A DNA stretch of 64,000 bases, from NCBI GenBank assembly GCA_039566865.1, contig CM076944.1, positions 20,606,501 to 20,670,500 of the forward strand, written 5' to 3'. Position numbers and translations under genes: made by a program. Positions 29,401 through 44,390 of this stretch are shown piece after piece; position 1 is the stretch's first letter, and every line of letters starts with the position of its first letter. The notes under the pieces are model-generated. The model had not been told where the DNA came from. It did not search any database and was given only the letters and a program-made list of their open reading frames with translations. The DNA is from Aurelia coerulea (lineage: Eukaryota > Cnidaria > Scyphozoa > Semaeostomeae > Ulmaridae).

Positions 29401-32400
29401 ACATTGCTATAGACATTAGTTCTTTCTTAAGTCTTATATCATCTTTACTGCATCAACAAACATCGATTAATTAAATGTTCATTTTCTCAAAGAAAACGAA
29501 ATATAAACACAAAAAGTGTGGATTACCGCACTTTATTAGCTACATTTCATATTATAAAGAGTATTGCACTCATCGGTCTTTACAACTTTGGTTCTGCCAG
29601 CTAATTCTTTTATAGCACTATATTAGTGCTGCAGCAACCTTTCTAGGAAACATTACTATAGAAATTAGTTCTTTCTTTAGTCTTATTTCAGCTTTAGCGT
29701 ATCAACAAACATCGATTAATTAAATGTTTATTTTCTCAAAGAAAACAAAATATATACGCAAATAGTTTGAATTAACGCAATTAATTAGCTAAAATTCATA
29801 TTATAAAGAGTATAGAGTTTATCTTTCTGTAGCACTTTAGTTATGCCAGCTACTTCTTTTATAGCACTATATTAGTGCTGCAACAACCTTTCTAGGAAAC
29901 ATTACAATAGACATTAGTTCTTTCTCTAGTCTTATTTTAGCTTTACTGCATCAACAAAAATCGATTAATTAAATGTTTATTTTCTCAAAGAAAACAAAAT
30001 ATAAACAAAAAAAGTGTGGATTAACGCACTTTATTAGCTACAATACATATTATGAAGAGTATTGCGCTCATCGTTCTTTAAAACTCTAGTTCTGCCAGCT
30101 ACTTCTTTTATAGCACTATATTAGTGCTGCAGCAACCATTGTAGGAAACATTACTATAGACATTAGTTCTTTCTTTAGTCTTATTTTAGCTTTACTGCAT
30201 CAATAAACATCGATTATTTAAATGTTTATTTTCTCAAAGAAATTAAAATATAAATACAAAAAGTGTGCAATTCCGCACTTTATTAGCTAAAATTAATATT
30301 ATATAAGCACTATTTCCCTCATCGTTCTTTACATCTTTGGCTCTGACAGCTACTTCTTTTATAGCACTATATTAGTGCTGCAGCAACCTCTCTAGGAAAC
30401 ATTACTATAGACATTAGTTCTTTCTTTAGTCTTATTTTAGCTTTACTGCATCAATAAACATCGATTAATTAAATGTTTATTTTCTCAAAGAAAGCAAAAT
30501 ATAAACACAAAAAGTGTGGATTACCGCACTTTATTAGCTTCAATTCATATTATATAGAGTATTGCGCTCATCGTTCTTTACAACTTTAGTTCTGCCAGCT
30601 ACTTCTTTTATATCACTATATTAGTGCTGCAACAACCTTTCAAGGAAACATTAGAATAGACATTAGTTCTTTCTCTAGTCTTATTTTAGCTTTACTGCAT
30701 CAACAAAAATTGATTAATTAAATGTTTATTTTCTCAAAGAAAACAAAATATAATCAAAAAAAGTGTGGATTAACGCACTTTATTAGCTACAATACATATT
30801 ATGAAGAGTATTTCGCTAACCGTTCTTTACAACTTTGGTTCTGCCAGCTACTTCTTTTATAGCACTATATTAGTGCTGCAGCAACCATTGTAGGAAACAT
30901 TACTATAGACATTAGTTCTTTCTTTAGTCTTATTTTAGCTTTACTGCATCAACAAACATCGATTAATTAAATATCCATTTTCTCAAAGAAAACCAAATAG
31001 AAACACAAAAAGTGTGGACTACCGAACTTTGTTAGCTACAATTCATATTATAAAGAGTATTGCACTCATCGTTCTCTACAACTTTGGTTCTGCCAGCTAC
31101 TTCTTTTATAGCACTATATTATTGCTGCAGCAACCATTGTATGAAACATTACTTTAGACATTAGTTCTTTCTTTAGTCTTATTTTAGCTTTACTGCATCA
31201 ATAAACATCGATTATTTGAAAGTTTATTTTCTTAAAGAAAATGAAATATCAATACACAAAGTGTGAAGTTCCGCATTTTATTAGCTACAATTCATATTAT
31301 ATAAAGAGTATTGCGCTAATCGTTCTTTACAACTTTGGTTCTGCCAGCTACTTCTTTTATAGCACTATATTAGTGCTGAAGCAACCTTTCTAGGAAATAT
31401 TACTATAGACATTAGTTCTTTCTTAAGTCTTATTTTAGCTTTACTGCATCAACAAACATCGATTAATTAAATGTTCATTTTCTCAAAGAAAACCAAATAT
31501 AAACAGAAAAAGTGTGGACTACCGAACTTTGTTAGCTACATTTCATATTATAAAGAGTATTGCACTCATCGTTCTCTGCAACTTTGGTTCTTCCAGCTAC
31601 TTCTTTTATAGCACTATATTATTGCTGCAGCAACCATTGTATGAAACATTACTATAGACATTAGTTCTTTCTTTAGTCTTATTTTAGCTTTACTGCATCA
31701 ATAAACATCGATTATTTAAATGTTTATTTTCTCAAAGAAAATAAAATATAAATACAAAAAGTGTGCAATTCCGCACTTTATTAGCTAAAATTAATATTAT
31801 ATAAGGACTATTTCCCTCATCGTTCTTTACATCTTTTGCTCTGACAGCTACTTCTTTTATAGCACTATATTAGTGCTGCAGCAACCTCTCTAGGAAACAT
31901 TACTATAGACATTAGTTCTTTCTTTAGTCTTATTTTAGCTTTACTGCATCAATAAACATCGATTAATTAAATGTTTATTTTCTCAAAGAAAGCAAAATAT
32001 AAACACAAAAAGTGTGGATTACCGCACTTTATTAGCTTCAATTCATATTATATAGAGTATTGCGTTCATCGTTCTTTACAACTTTAGTTCTGCCAGCTAC
32101 TTCTTTTATAGCACTATATTAGTGCTGCAACAACCTTTCAAGGAAACATTAGAATAGACATTAGTTCTTTCTCTAGTCTTATTTTAGCTTTACTGCATCA
32201 ACAAAAATCGATTAATTAAATGTTTATTTTCTCAAAGAAAACAAAACATAATCAAAAAAAGTGTGGATTAACGCACTTTATTAGCTACAATACATATTAT
32301 GAAGAGTATTGCGCTAACCGTTCTTTACAACTTTGGTTCTGCCAGCTACTTCTTTTATAGCACTATATTAGTGCTGCAGCAACCATTGTAGGAAACATTA

Positions 32401-35400
32401 CTATAGACATTAGTTCTTTCTTTAGTCTTATTTTAGCTTTACTGCATCAATAAACATCGATTATTTGAATGTTTATTTTCTCAAAGAAAGTGATATATAA
32501 ATACACAAAGAGTGAAGTTCCGCATTTTATTAGCTACAATTCATATTATATAAAGAGTATTGCGCTAACCGTTCTTTACAACTTTGGTTCTGCCAGCTAC
32601 TTCTTTTATAGCACTATATTAGTGCTGCAGCAACCTTTCTAGGAAACATTACTATAGACATTAGTTCTTTCTTTAGTCTTATCTTAGCTTTAATGGATCA
32701 ACAAAAATCGATTAATTAAATGTTTATTTTCTCCTAGAAAACAAAATATAAAAACGAAAAGTGTGGATTAACGCACTTTATTAGCTACAATTCATATTAT
32801 AGAGAGTATTGTGCTCATTGTTCTTTAAAACAGTAGTTCTGCCAGTGACTTCTTTTATTATACTATATTAGTGCTGCAGCAACCATTGTTTGAAACATTG
32901 CTATAGACATTAGTTCTTTCTTAAGTCTTATATTATCTTTACTGCATCAACAAACATCGATTAATTAAATGTTCATTTTCTCAAAGAAAACGAAATATAA
33001 ACACAAAAAGTGTGGATTACCGCACTTTATTAGCTACATTTCATATTATAAAGAGTATTGCACTCATCGGTCTTTACAACTTTGGTTCTGCCAGCTAATT
33101 CTTTTATAGCACTATATTAGTGCTGCAGCAACCTTTCTAGGAAACATTACTATAGAAATTAGTTCTTTCTTTAGTCTTATTTTAGCTTTAGCGTATCAAC
33201 AAACATCGATTAATTAAATGTTTATTTTCTCAAAGAAAACAAAATATATACGCAAAAAGTTTGAATTAACGCAATTAATTAGCTAAAATTCATATTATAA
33301 AGAGTATAGAGTTTATCTTTCTGTAGCACTTTAGTTATGCCAGCTACTTCTTTTATAGCACTATATTAGTGCTGCAACAACCTTTCTAGGAAACATTACA
33401 ATAGACATTAGTTCTTTCTCTAGTCTTATTTTAGCTTTACTGCATCAACAAAAATCGATTAATTAAATGTTTATTTTCTCAAAGAAAACAAAATATAAAC
33501 AAAAAAAGTGTGGATTAACGCACTTTATTAGCTACAATACATATTATGAAGAGTATTGCGCTCATCGTTCTTTAAAACTCTAGTTCTGCCAGCTACTTCT
33601 TTTATAGCACTATATTAGTGCTGCAGCAACCATTGTAGGAAACATTACTATAGACATTAGTTCTTTCTTTAGTCTTATTTTAGCTTTACTGCATCAATAA
33701 ACATCGATTATTTAAATGTTTATTTTTTCAAAGAAATTAAAATATAAATACAAAAAGTGTGCAATTCCGCACTTTATTAGCTAAAATTAATATTATATAA
33801 GCACTATTTCCCTCATCGTTCTTTACATCTTTGGCTCTGACAGCTACTTCTTTTATAGCACTATATTAGTGCTGCAGCAACCTCTCTAGGAAACATTACT
33901 ATAGACATTAGTTCTTTCTTTAGTCTTATTTTAGCTTTACTGCATCAATAAACATCGATTAATTAAATGTTTATTTTCTCAAAGAAAGCAAAATATAAAC
34001 ACAAAAAGTGTGGATTACCGCACTTTATTAGCTTCAATTCATATTATATAGAGTATTGCGCTCATCGTTCTTTACAACTTTAGTTCTGCCAGCTACTTCT
34101 TTTATATCACTATATTAGTGCTGCAACAACCTTTCAAGGAAACATTAGAATAGACATTAGTTCTTTCTCTAGTCTTATTTTAGCTTTACTGCATCAACAA
34201 AAATTGATTAATTAAATGTTTATTTTCTCAAAGAAAACAAAATATAATCAAAAAAAGTGTGGATTAACGCACTTTATTAGCTACAATACATATTATGAAG
34301 AGTATTTCGCTAACCGTTCTTTACAACTTTGGTTCTGCCAGCTACTTCTTTTATAGCACTATATTAGTGCTGCAGCAACCATTGTAGGAAACATTACTAT
34401 AGACATTAGTTCTTTCTTTAGTCTTATTTTAGCTTTACTGCATCAATAAACATCAATTAATTAAATGTTTATTTGCTCAAAGAAAAAAAAATATAAACAC
34501 AAAAAGTGTGGATTAACGCACTTTATTAGCTACATTTCATATTATAAAGAGTATTGCGCTCATCGTTCGTTAAAACTTTAGTCCTGTGAGCTACTTCTTA
34601 TATAGCACTATATTAGTGCTGCAGCAACCATTGTAGGAAACATTACTTTAGACATTAGTTCTTTCTTTAGTCTTATTTTAGCTTTACTGCATCAATAAAC
34701 ATCGATTATTTGAATGTTTATTTTCTCAAAGAAAGTGAAATATAAATACACAAAGAGTGAAGTTCCGCATTTTCTTAGCTACAATTCATATTATATAAAG
34801 AGTATTGCGCTAACCGTTCTTTACAACTTTGGTTCTGCCAGCTACTTCTTTTATAGCACTTTATTAGTGCTGCAGCAACATTTCTAGGAAACATTACTAT
34901 AGACATTAGTTCTTTCTTTAGTCTTATTTTAGCTTTAATGCATCAACAAAAATCGATTAATTAAATGTTTATTTTCTCCTAGAAAACAAAATATAAAAAC
35001 GAAAAGTGTGGATTAACGCACTTTATTAGCTACAATTCATATTATAGAGAGTATTGTGCTCATTGTTCTTTAAAACAGTAGTTCTGCCAGTGACTTCTTT
35101 TATAGCACTATATTAGTGCTGCAGCAACCATTGTTTGAAACATTGCTATAGACATTAGTTCTTTCTTAAGTCTTATTTTAGCTTTACTGCATCAATAAAC
35201 ATCGATTAATTAAATGTTCATTTTCTCAAAGAAAACGAAATATAAACACAAAAAGTGTGGACTACCGAACTTTGTTAGCTACAATTCATATTATAAAGAG
35301 TATTGCACTCATCGTTCTCTACAACTTTGGTTCTGCCAGCTACTTCTTTTATAGTACTATATTAGTGCTGCAGCGACCATTGTAGGCAACATTACTTTAG

Positions 35401-37597
35401 ACATTAGTTCTTTCTTTAGTCTTATTTTAGCTTTACTGCATCAATAAACATCGATTACTTAAATGTTTATTTTATCAAAGAAAATAAAATATAAATACAA
35501 AAAGTGTGGATTAACGCACTTTATTAGCTACAATACATATTATAAAGAGTATTGTGCTCATTGTTCTTTAAAACCGTAGTTCTGCCAGTGACTTCTTCTC
35601 TAGCACTATATTAGTGCTGCAGCAACCATTGTTTGAAACATTGCTATAGACATTAGTTCTTTCTTTAGTCTTATTTTAGCTCTACTGCATCAACAAACAT
35701 AGATTAATTAAATGTTTATTTGCTCAAAGAAAGAAAAATATAAACACAAAAAGTGTGGATTAACGCACTTTATTAGCTACATTTCATATTATAAAGAGTA
35801 TTGCGCTCATCGTTCTTTAAAACTTTAGTCCTGCGAGCTACTTCTTTTATAGCACTATATTATTGCTGCAGCAACCATTGTATGAAACATTACTTTAGAC
35901 ATTAGTTCTTTCTTTAGTCTTATTTTAGCTTTACTGCATCAATAAAAATCGATTATTTGAATGTTTATTTTCTCAAAGAAAATGAAATATAAATACACAA
36001 AGTGTGAAGTTCCGCATTTTATTAGCTACAATTCATCTTATATAAAGAGTATTGCGCTAATCGTTCTTTACAACTTTGGTTCTGCCAGCTACTTCTTTTA
36101 TAGCACTATATTAGTGCTGCAGCAACCATTCTTTGAAACATTGCTATAGACATTACTTCTTTCTTTAGGCTTATTTTAGCTTTACTGCATCAACAAACAT
36201 CGATTACTTAAATGTTTATTTTATCAAAGAAAATAAAATGTAAATACAAAAAGTGTGGATTAACGCACTTTATTAGTTACAATACATATTATAAAGAGTA
36301 TTGTGCTCATTGTTCTTTAAAGCCGTAGTTCTGCCAGTGACTTCTTATAGCACTATATTAGTGCTGCAGCAACCTTTCTAGGAAACATTACTATAGACAT
36401 TAGTTCTTTCTTTAGTCTTATTTTAGCTTTACTGCATCAACAAACATCGATTAATTAAATATCCATTTTCTCAAAGAAAACCAAATAGAAACACACAAAG
36501 TGTGGACTACCGAACTTTATTAGCTACAATTCATATTATAAAGAGTATTGCACTCATCGTTCTCTACAACTTTGGTTCTGCCAGCTACTTCTTTTATAGC
36601 ACTATATTATTGCTGCAGCAACCATTGTATGAAACATTACTTTAGACATTAGTTCTTTCTTTAGTCTTATTTTAGCTTTAATGCATCAATAAACATCGAT
36701 TATTTGAAAGTTTATTTTCTTAAAGAAAATGAAATATCAATACACAAAGTGTGAAGTTCCGCATTTTATTAGCTACAATTCATATTATATAAAGAGTATT
36801 GCGCTAATCGTTCTTTACAACTTTGGTTCTGCCAGCTACTTCTTTTATAGCACTATATTAGTGCTGAAGCAACCTTTCTAGGAAATATTACTATAGACAT
36901 TAGTTCTTTCTTAAGTCTTATTTTAGCTTTACTGCATCAACAAACATCGATTAATTAAATGTTCATTTTCTCAAAGAAAACCAAATATAAACACAAAAAG
37001 TGTGGACTACCGAACTTTGTTAGCTACATTTCATATTATAAAGAGTATTGCACTCATCGTTCTCTGCAACTTTGGTTCTTCCAGCTACTTCTTTTATAGC
37101 ACTATATTATTGCTGCAGCAACCATTGTATGAAACATTACTTTAGACATTAGTTCTTTCTTTAGTCTTATTTTAGCTTTACTGCATCAATAAACATCGAT
37201 TATTTGAATGTTTATTTTCTCAAAGAAAATGAAATATAAATACAAAAAGTGTGAAGTTCCGCATTTTATTAGCTACAATTCATATTATATGAAGAGTATT
37301 GCGCTAATCGTTCTTTACAACTTTGGTTCTGCCAGCTACTTCTTTTATAGCACTATATTAGTGCTGCAGCAACCTTTCTAGGAAACATTACTATAGACAT
37401 TACCTCTTTCTTTAGGCTTATTTTAGCTTTACTGCATCAACAAACATCGATTAATTAAATGTTCATTTTCTCAAAGAAAACAAAATATAAACACAAATAG
37501 TGTGGATTAACGCACTTTATTAGCTACAATTCATATTATATAGAGTATTGCGCTCATCGTTTTTTAAAACTTTAGTCCTGCGAGCTACTTCTTTTAT
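23405..37597. repeat. 14.19-kb higher-order satellite unit, copy 2
   Basis: Second copy of the block starting near 9214, directly abutting the first. The end is placed where the match to copy 1 stops: after CTGCAGCAACCATT the right side reads GTAGGAAAC near 37626, whereas the start of copy 2 reads CTTGGAAAC near 23433. Occasional differences from copy 1 include TATTATTGCTG near 28126 against TATTAGTGCTG near 13938. The near-identity implies recent unequal exchange or amplification, or an assembly duplication. Confidence 0.9.
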
Positions 37598-40500
37598 AGC
37601 ACTATACTAGTGCTGCAGCAACCATTGTAGGAAACATTACTGTAGACACTAGTTCTTTCTTTAGTCTTATTTTAGCTTTACTGCATCAATAAACATCGAT
37701 TATTTAAATGTTTATTTTATCAAAGAAAATAAAATATAAATACAAAAAGTGTGGATTACCGCACTTTATTAGCTACAATACATATTATAAAGAGTATTGC
37801 ACTCATCGTTCTTTAAAAATTTGTTCTGCCAGCTACTTCTTTTATAGCATTATATTAGTGTTGCAGCAACTTTTCTAGGAAACATTACTATAGACATTAG
37901 TTCTTTCTTTAGTCTTATTTTAGCTATACTGCATCAAAAACCATCGATTAATTAAATGTTTATTTTCTCAAAGAAAACAAAATTTGAACACAAAAAGTGT
38001 GGATTAACGCACTTTGTTAGCTACATTTCATATTATAAAGAGTATTGCACTCATCGTTCTCTACAACTTTGGTTCTGCCAGCTACTTCTTTTATAGCACT
38101 ATATTATTGCTGTAGCAACCATTGTATGAAACATTACTTTAGACATTAGTTCTGTCTTTAGTCTTATTTTAGCTTTACTGCATCAATAAACATCGATTAT
38201 TTGAATGTTTATATTCTCAAAGAAAATGAAATATAAATACACAAAGTGTGAAGTTCCGCATTTTATTAGCTGCAATTCATATTATATAAAGAGTATTGCG
38301 CTAATCGTTCTTTACAACTTTGGTTCTGCCAGCTACTTCTTTTATAGCACTATATTAGTGCTGCAGCAACCTTTCTAGGAAACATTACTTTAGACACTAG
38401 TTCTTTCTTTAGTCTTATTTTAGCTTTACTGCATCAATAAACATCGATTATTTAAATGTTTATTTTCTCCTAGAAAACAAAATATAAAAACGAAAAGTGT
38501 GGATTAACGCACTTTATTAGCTACAATTCATATTATAAAGAGTATTGCGCTCATCGTTCTTTAAAACCGTAGTTCTGCCAGTGACTTCTTTTATAGCACT
38601 ATTTTAGTGCTGCAGCAACCATTCTTTGAAACATTGCTATAGACATTACTTCTTTCTTTAGGCTTATTTTAGCTCTACTGCATCAACAAACATCGATTAA
38701 TTAAATGTTCATTTTCTCAAAGAAAACAAAATATAAACACAAATAGTGTGGACTACCCGCACTTTATTAGCTGCAATTCATATTATAAAGAGTATTGCAC
38801 TCATCGTTCTTTACAACTTTGGTTCTGCCAGCTACCTCTTTTAAAGGACTATATTATTGCTGCAGCAACCATTGTATGAAACATTATTTTAGACATTAGT
38901 TCTTTCTTTAGTCTTATTTTAGCTTTACTGCATCAATAAACATCGATTATTTGAATGTTTATTTTCTCCTAGAAAACAAAATATAAAAACGAAAAGTGAG
39001 GATTAACGCACTTTATTAGCTACAATTCATATTATAAAGAGTATTGCGCTCATCGTTCTTTAAAACCGTAGTTCTGCCAGTGACTTCTTTTATAGCACTA
39101 TATTAGTGCTGCAGCAACCATTCTTTGAAACATTGCTATAGACATTACTTCTTTCTTTAGTCTTATTTTAGCTTTACCGCATCAACAAACATCAATTTGA
39201 TTAAATGTTTATTTTCTCAAAGAAAACGAAATATAAACAAAAAAGTGTCCACTACCGAACTTTGTTAGCTACAATTCATATCATAAAGAGTATTGCACTC
39301 ATCGTTCTCTACAACTTTGGTTCTGCCAGCTACTTCTTTTATAGCACTATACTAGTGCTGCAGCAACCATTGTATGAAACATTACTTTTAGACATTAGTT
39401 CTTTCTTTAGTCTTATTTTAGCTTTACCGCATCAACAAACATCGATTTAATTAAATGTTTATTTTCTCAAAGAAAACAAAATATAAGCTAAAAAAGTGCG
39501 GATTAACGCAATTTAGTAGCTACAATTCATATTAAAAAGAGTATAGCACCCATCATTCTTTAACACTTTAGTTCTGCCAGCTACTTCTTTAAAAGCACTA
39601 TATTAGTGCTGCAGCAACCTTTTTTGGAAACATTATTATAGACATAAGTTCTATTTTGGTCTTATTTTAGCTCTACTGCATCAACAATAATTGATTAATC
39701 AAATGTTTATTTTCTCAAAGACAACAAAAAATCAACACAACTTTATTAGCTACAATTCATATTATAAAGAGTATTGCGCTCATCGTTCTTTAAAACTTTA
39801 GTTCTGCCAGCTACTTCATGCTGCAACAACCATTGTTGGAAAAATTACTATAGACATTAGTTCTTTCTTTAGTATTATTTTAGCTTTACTGCATCAACAA
39901 ACATCGATTAATTAAATGTTTATTTTCTCAAAGAAAGCAAAAAATCAACACAACTTTATTAGCTACAATTCATATTATAAAGAGTATTGCGTTCATCGTT
40001 CTTTAGCACTTTAGTTCTGCCAGCTACTTCCTTTATAGCATTATATTAGTGCTCTAGCAACCATTCTTGGAGAAGTTACTAAAGACATTAGTTCTTTCTT
40101 TAGTCTTATTTTAGCTTTGCCGCATCAACCAACATCGATTAATTAAATGTTTATTTTCTCAAAGAAAACAAAATATAAATACAAAAATTGTGGATTACCG
40201 CACTTTATTAGCTTCAATTCATATTTAAAGAGTATTGAGCTCATCGTTACTTAAAACTTTAGTTTTGCAAGCTACTTCTTTTATAGCACTACATTCTTGG
40301 AAACATTACTAAAGACATTAGTTCTTTCTTTAGTCTTATTTTAGCTTTACTGCATCAACAAGCATCGATTAATCAAATGTTTATTTTCTCAAAGAAAACA
40401 AAATATAAACACAAAAAGTGCAGATTAACGCAATTTATTTGCTAGAATTCATATTTTAAAGAGTATTGCGCTCATCGTTACTTAAAACTTTAGTTTTTGC

Positions 40501-43500
40501 AAGCTACTTCTTTTTTAGCACTATATTAGTGCTGCAGCAACCATTCTTGGAAACATTACTAATGGCATTAGTTCTCTCTTTAGTCTTATTTTAGCTTTGG
40601 TTCTGCCACCTACTTCCTTTATATCACTATATTAGTGCTGCAGCAACCATTCTTGGAAACATTACTATAGACATTAGTTCTTTCTTTAGTCTTATTTTAG
40701 CTTTACTGCATCAACAAGCATCGATTCATAAAATGTTTATTTTCTCAAAGAAAACAAAATATAAACACAAAAAGTGTGGATTACCGCACTTTATTAGCTA
40801 CATTTCATATTATAAAGAGTATTGCACTCATCGTTCTTTAAAACTTTGGTTCTGCCAGCTACTTCTTTTATAGCACTATATTAGTGCTGCAGCAACCTTG
40901 CTAGGAAACATTACTATAGAAATTAGTTCTTTCTTTAGGCTTATTTTAGCTTTACCGTATCAACAAACATCGATTGATTAAATGTTTATTTTCTCAAAGA
41001 AAACAAAATATAAACGCAAAAAGTTTGAATTAACGCAATTAATTAGCTAAAATTCATAATATAAAGAGTATAGAGTTTATCTTTCCGTAGCACTTTAGTT
41101 ATGCCAGCTACTTCTTTTATAGCACTATATTAGTGCTGCAACAACCTTTCAAGGAAACATTACAATAGACATTAGTTCTTTCATTAGTCTTATTTTAGCT
41201 TTACTGCATCTACAAACATCGATTAATTAAATGTAATGCTCAAAGAAAACAAAATATAAACACAAAAAGTGTGGATTAACGTACTTTATTAGCTAAAATT
41301 CATATTATAAAGAGCATTGCGCTCATCGTTCTTTAAAACTTTAGTTCTGCCAGCTACTTCTTTTATAGCACTATATTAGTGCTGCAGTAACCATTGTAGG
41401 AAAAATTACTATAGACAGTAGTTCTTTCTTAAGTCTCATTTTAGCTTTACTGCATCAACAAACATCAATTAATTAAATGTTTATTTTCACAAAGAAAACA
41501 AAATATAAACACAAAAATTATGGAATACTGCACTTTATTAGCTACAATTCATATTATAAAGAGTATTGCGCTCATCGTTACTTGAAACTTTAGTTTTGAA
41601 AGATACTTCTTTTATAGCGCTATATTAGTGCTGCAGCAACCATTCTTGGAAACATTACTAAAGAGTTTAATTCTTTCTTTAGTCTTATCTTAGCTTTGCC
41701 GCATCAACAAACATCGATTAATTAAATGTTTATTTTCTCAAAGAAAACAAAATATAAACGCAAAAAGTTTGAATTAACGCAATTAATTAGCTAAAATTCA
41801 TAATATAAAGAGTATAGAGTTTATCTTTCCGTAGCACTTTAGTTATGCCAAATACTTCTTTTATAGCACTATATTAGTGCTGCAACAACCTTTCAAGGAA
41901 ACATTACAATAGATATTAGTTCTTTCTTTAGTCTTATTTTAGCTTTACTGCATCAACAGACATCGATTAATTAAATGTTTATTTTCTTTAAAGAAAACAA
42001 AATATAAACAAAAAAAGTGTGGATTAACGCACTTTATTAGCTAAAATACATATTATGAAGAGTATTGCGCTCATCGTTCTTTAAAACTTTAGTTCTTGGC
42101 TGCTACTTCTTCTATAGCACTATATTAGTGCTGCAGCAACCATTTTAGGAAACATTACTATAGACATTAGTTCTTTCTTTAGTCTTATTTTAGCTTTACT
42201 GCATCAATAAACATCGATTAATTAAATGTTTATTATCTCAAAGAAAACAAAATTTAAACACAAAAAGTTTGGATTAACGCACTTTATTAGCTAAAATAAA
42301 TATTATAAAGAGTATTGCGCTCATCGTTCTTTAAAACTTTAGCTCTGCCAGTTACTTCTTTTATAGCACTATATTAGTGCTGTAGCAACCATTGTAGGAA
42401 ACATTACTATAGACATTAGTTCTTTCATTAGTCTTATTTTAGCTTTACTGCATCTACAAACATCGATTAATTAAATGTAATGCTCAAAGAAAACAAAATA
42501 TAAACACAAAAAGTGTGGATTAACGTACTTTATTAGCTAAAATTCATATTATAAAGAGTATTGCGCTCATCGTTCTTTAAAACTTTAGTTCTGCCAGCTA
42601 CTTCTTTTATAGCACTATATTAGTGCTGCAGCAACCATTGTAAAAAAAATTACTATAGACAGTAGTTCTTTCTTAAGTCTCATTTTAGCTTTACTGCATC
42701 AACAAACATCAATTAATTAAATTTTTATTTTCACAAAGAAAACAAAATATAAACGCAAAAATTATGGAATACCGCACTTTATTAGCTACAATTCATATTA
42801 TAAAGAGTATTGCGCTCATCGTTACTTGAAACTTTAGTTTTGAAAGATACTTCTTTTATAGCGCTATATTAGTGCTGCAGCAACCATTCTTGGAAACATT
42901 ACTAAAGAGTTTAATTCTCTCTTTAGTCTTATCTTAGCCTTGCCGCATCAACAAACATCGATTAATTAAATGTTTATTTTCTCAAAGAAAACAAAATATA
43001 AACACAAAAAGTGTGGATTACCGCACTTTATTAGCTTCAATTCATATTTTAAAGAGTATTGCGCTCATCCTTACTTAAAACTTTAGTTTTTGCAAGATAC
43101 TTCTTTTTGAACACTATATTAGTGCTGCAGCAACCATTCTTGGAAACATTACTAATGGCATTAGTTCTCTCTTTAGTCTTATTTTAGCTTTGGTTCTGCC
43201 ACCTACTTCCTTTATATCACTATATTAGTGCTGCAGCAACCATTCTTGGAAACATTACTATAGACATTAGTTCTTTCTTTAGACTTATTTTAGCTTTACT
43301 GCATCAACAAGCACCGATTCATAAAATGTTTATTTTCTCAAAGAAAACAAAATATAAACACAAAAAGTGTGGATTACCGCACTTTATTAGCTACATTTCA
43401 TATTATAAAGAGTATTGCACTCATCGTTCTTTACAACTTTGGTTCTGCCAGCTACTTCTTTTATAGCACTATATTAGTGCTGCAGCAACCTTGCTAGGAA

Positions 43501-44390
43501 ACATTACTATAGAAATTAGTTCTTTCTTTAGTCTTATTTTAGCTTTACCGTATCAACAAACATCGATTGATTAAATGTTTATTTTCTCAAAGAAAACAAA
43601 ATATAAACACAAAAAGTTTGAATTAACGCAATTAATTAGCTAAAATTCATAATATAAAGAGTATAGAGTTTATCTTTCCGTAGCACTTTAGTTATGCCAG
43701 CTACTTCTTTTATAGCACTATATTAGTGCTGCAACAACCTTTCAAGGAAACATTACAATAGATATTAGTTCTTTCTTTAGTCTTATTTTAGCTTTACTGC
43801 ATCAACAAACATCGATTAATTAAATGTTTATTTTCTTTAAAGAAAACAAAATATAAACAAAAAAAGTTTGGATTAACGCACTTTATTAGCTACAATACAT
43901 ATTATGAAGAGTATTGCGCTCATCGTTCTTTAAAACCGTAGTTCTGCCAGTGACTTCTTTTATAGCACTATATTAGTGCTGCAGCAACCTTTCTAGGAAA
44001 CATTACTATAGACATTAGTTCTTTCATTAGTCTCATTTTAGCTTTACTGCATCTACAAACATCGATTAATTAAATGTAATGCTCAAAGAAAACAAAATAT
44101 AAACACAAAAAGTGTGGATTAACGTACTTTATTAGCTAAAATTCATATTATAAAGAGTATAGCGTTTATCTTTCTGTAGCACTTTAGTTATGCAAGCTAC
44201 TTCTTTTATAGCACTATATTAGTGCTGCACCAACCTATTAAGGAAACATTGCAATAGACTTTAGTTCTTTCTTTAGTCTTATTTTAGCTTTACTGAATCA
44301 ACAAACATCGATTAATTAAATGTTTATTTTCTCAAAGAAAACAAAATATAAACAAATAAAGTGTGGATTAACGCACTTTGTTAGCTACAA

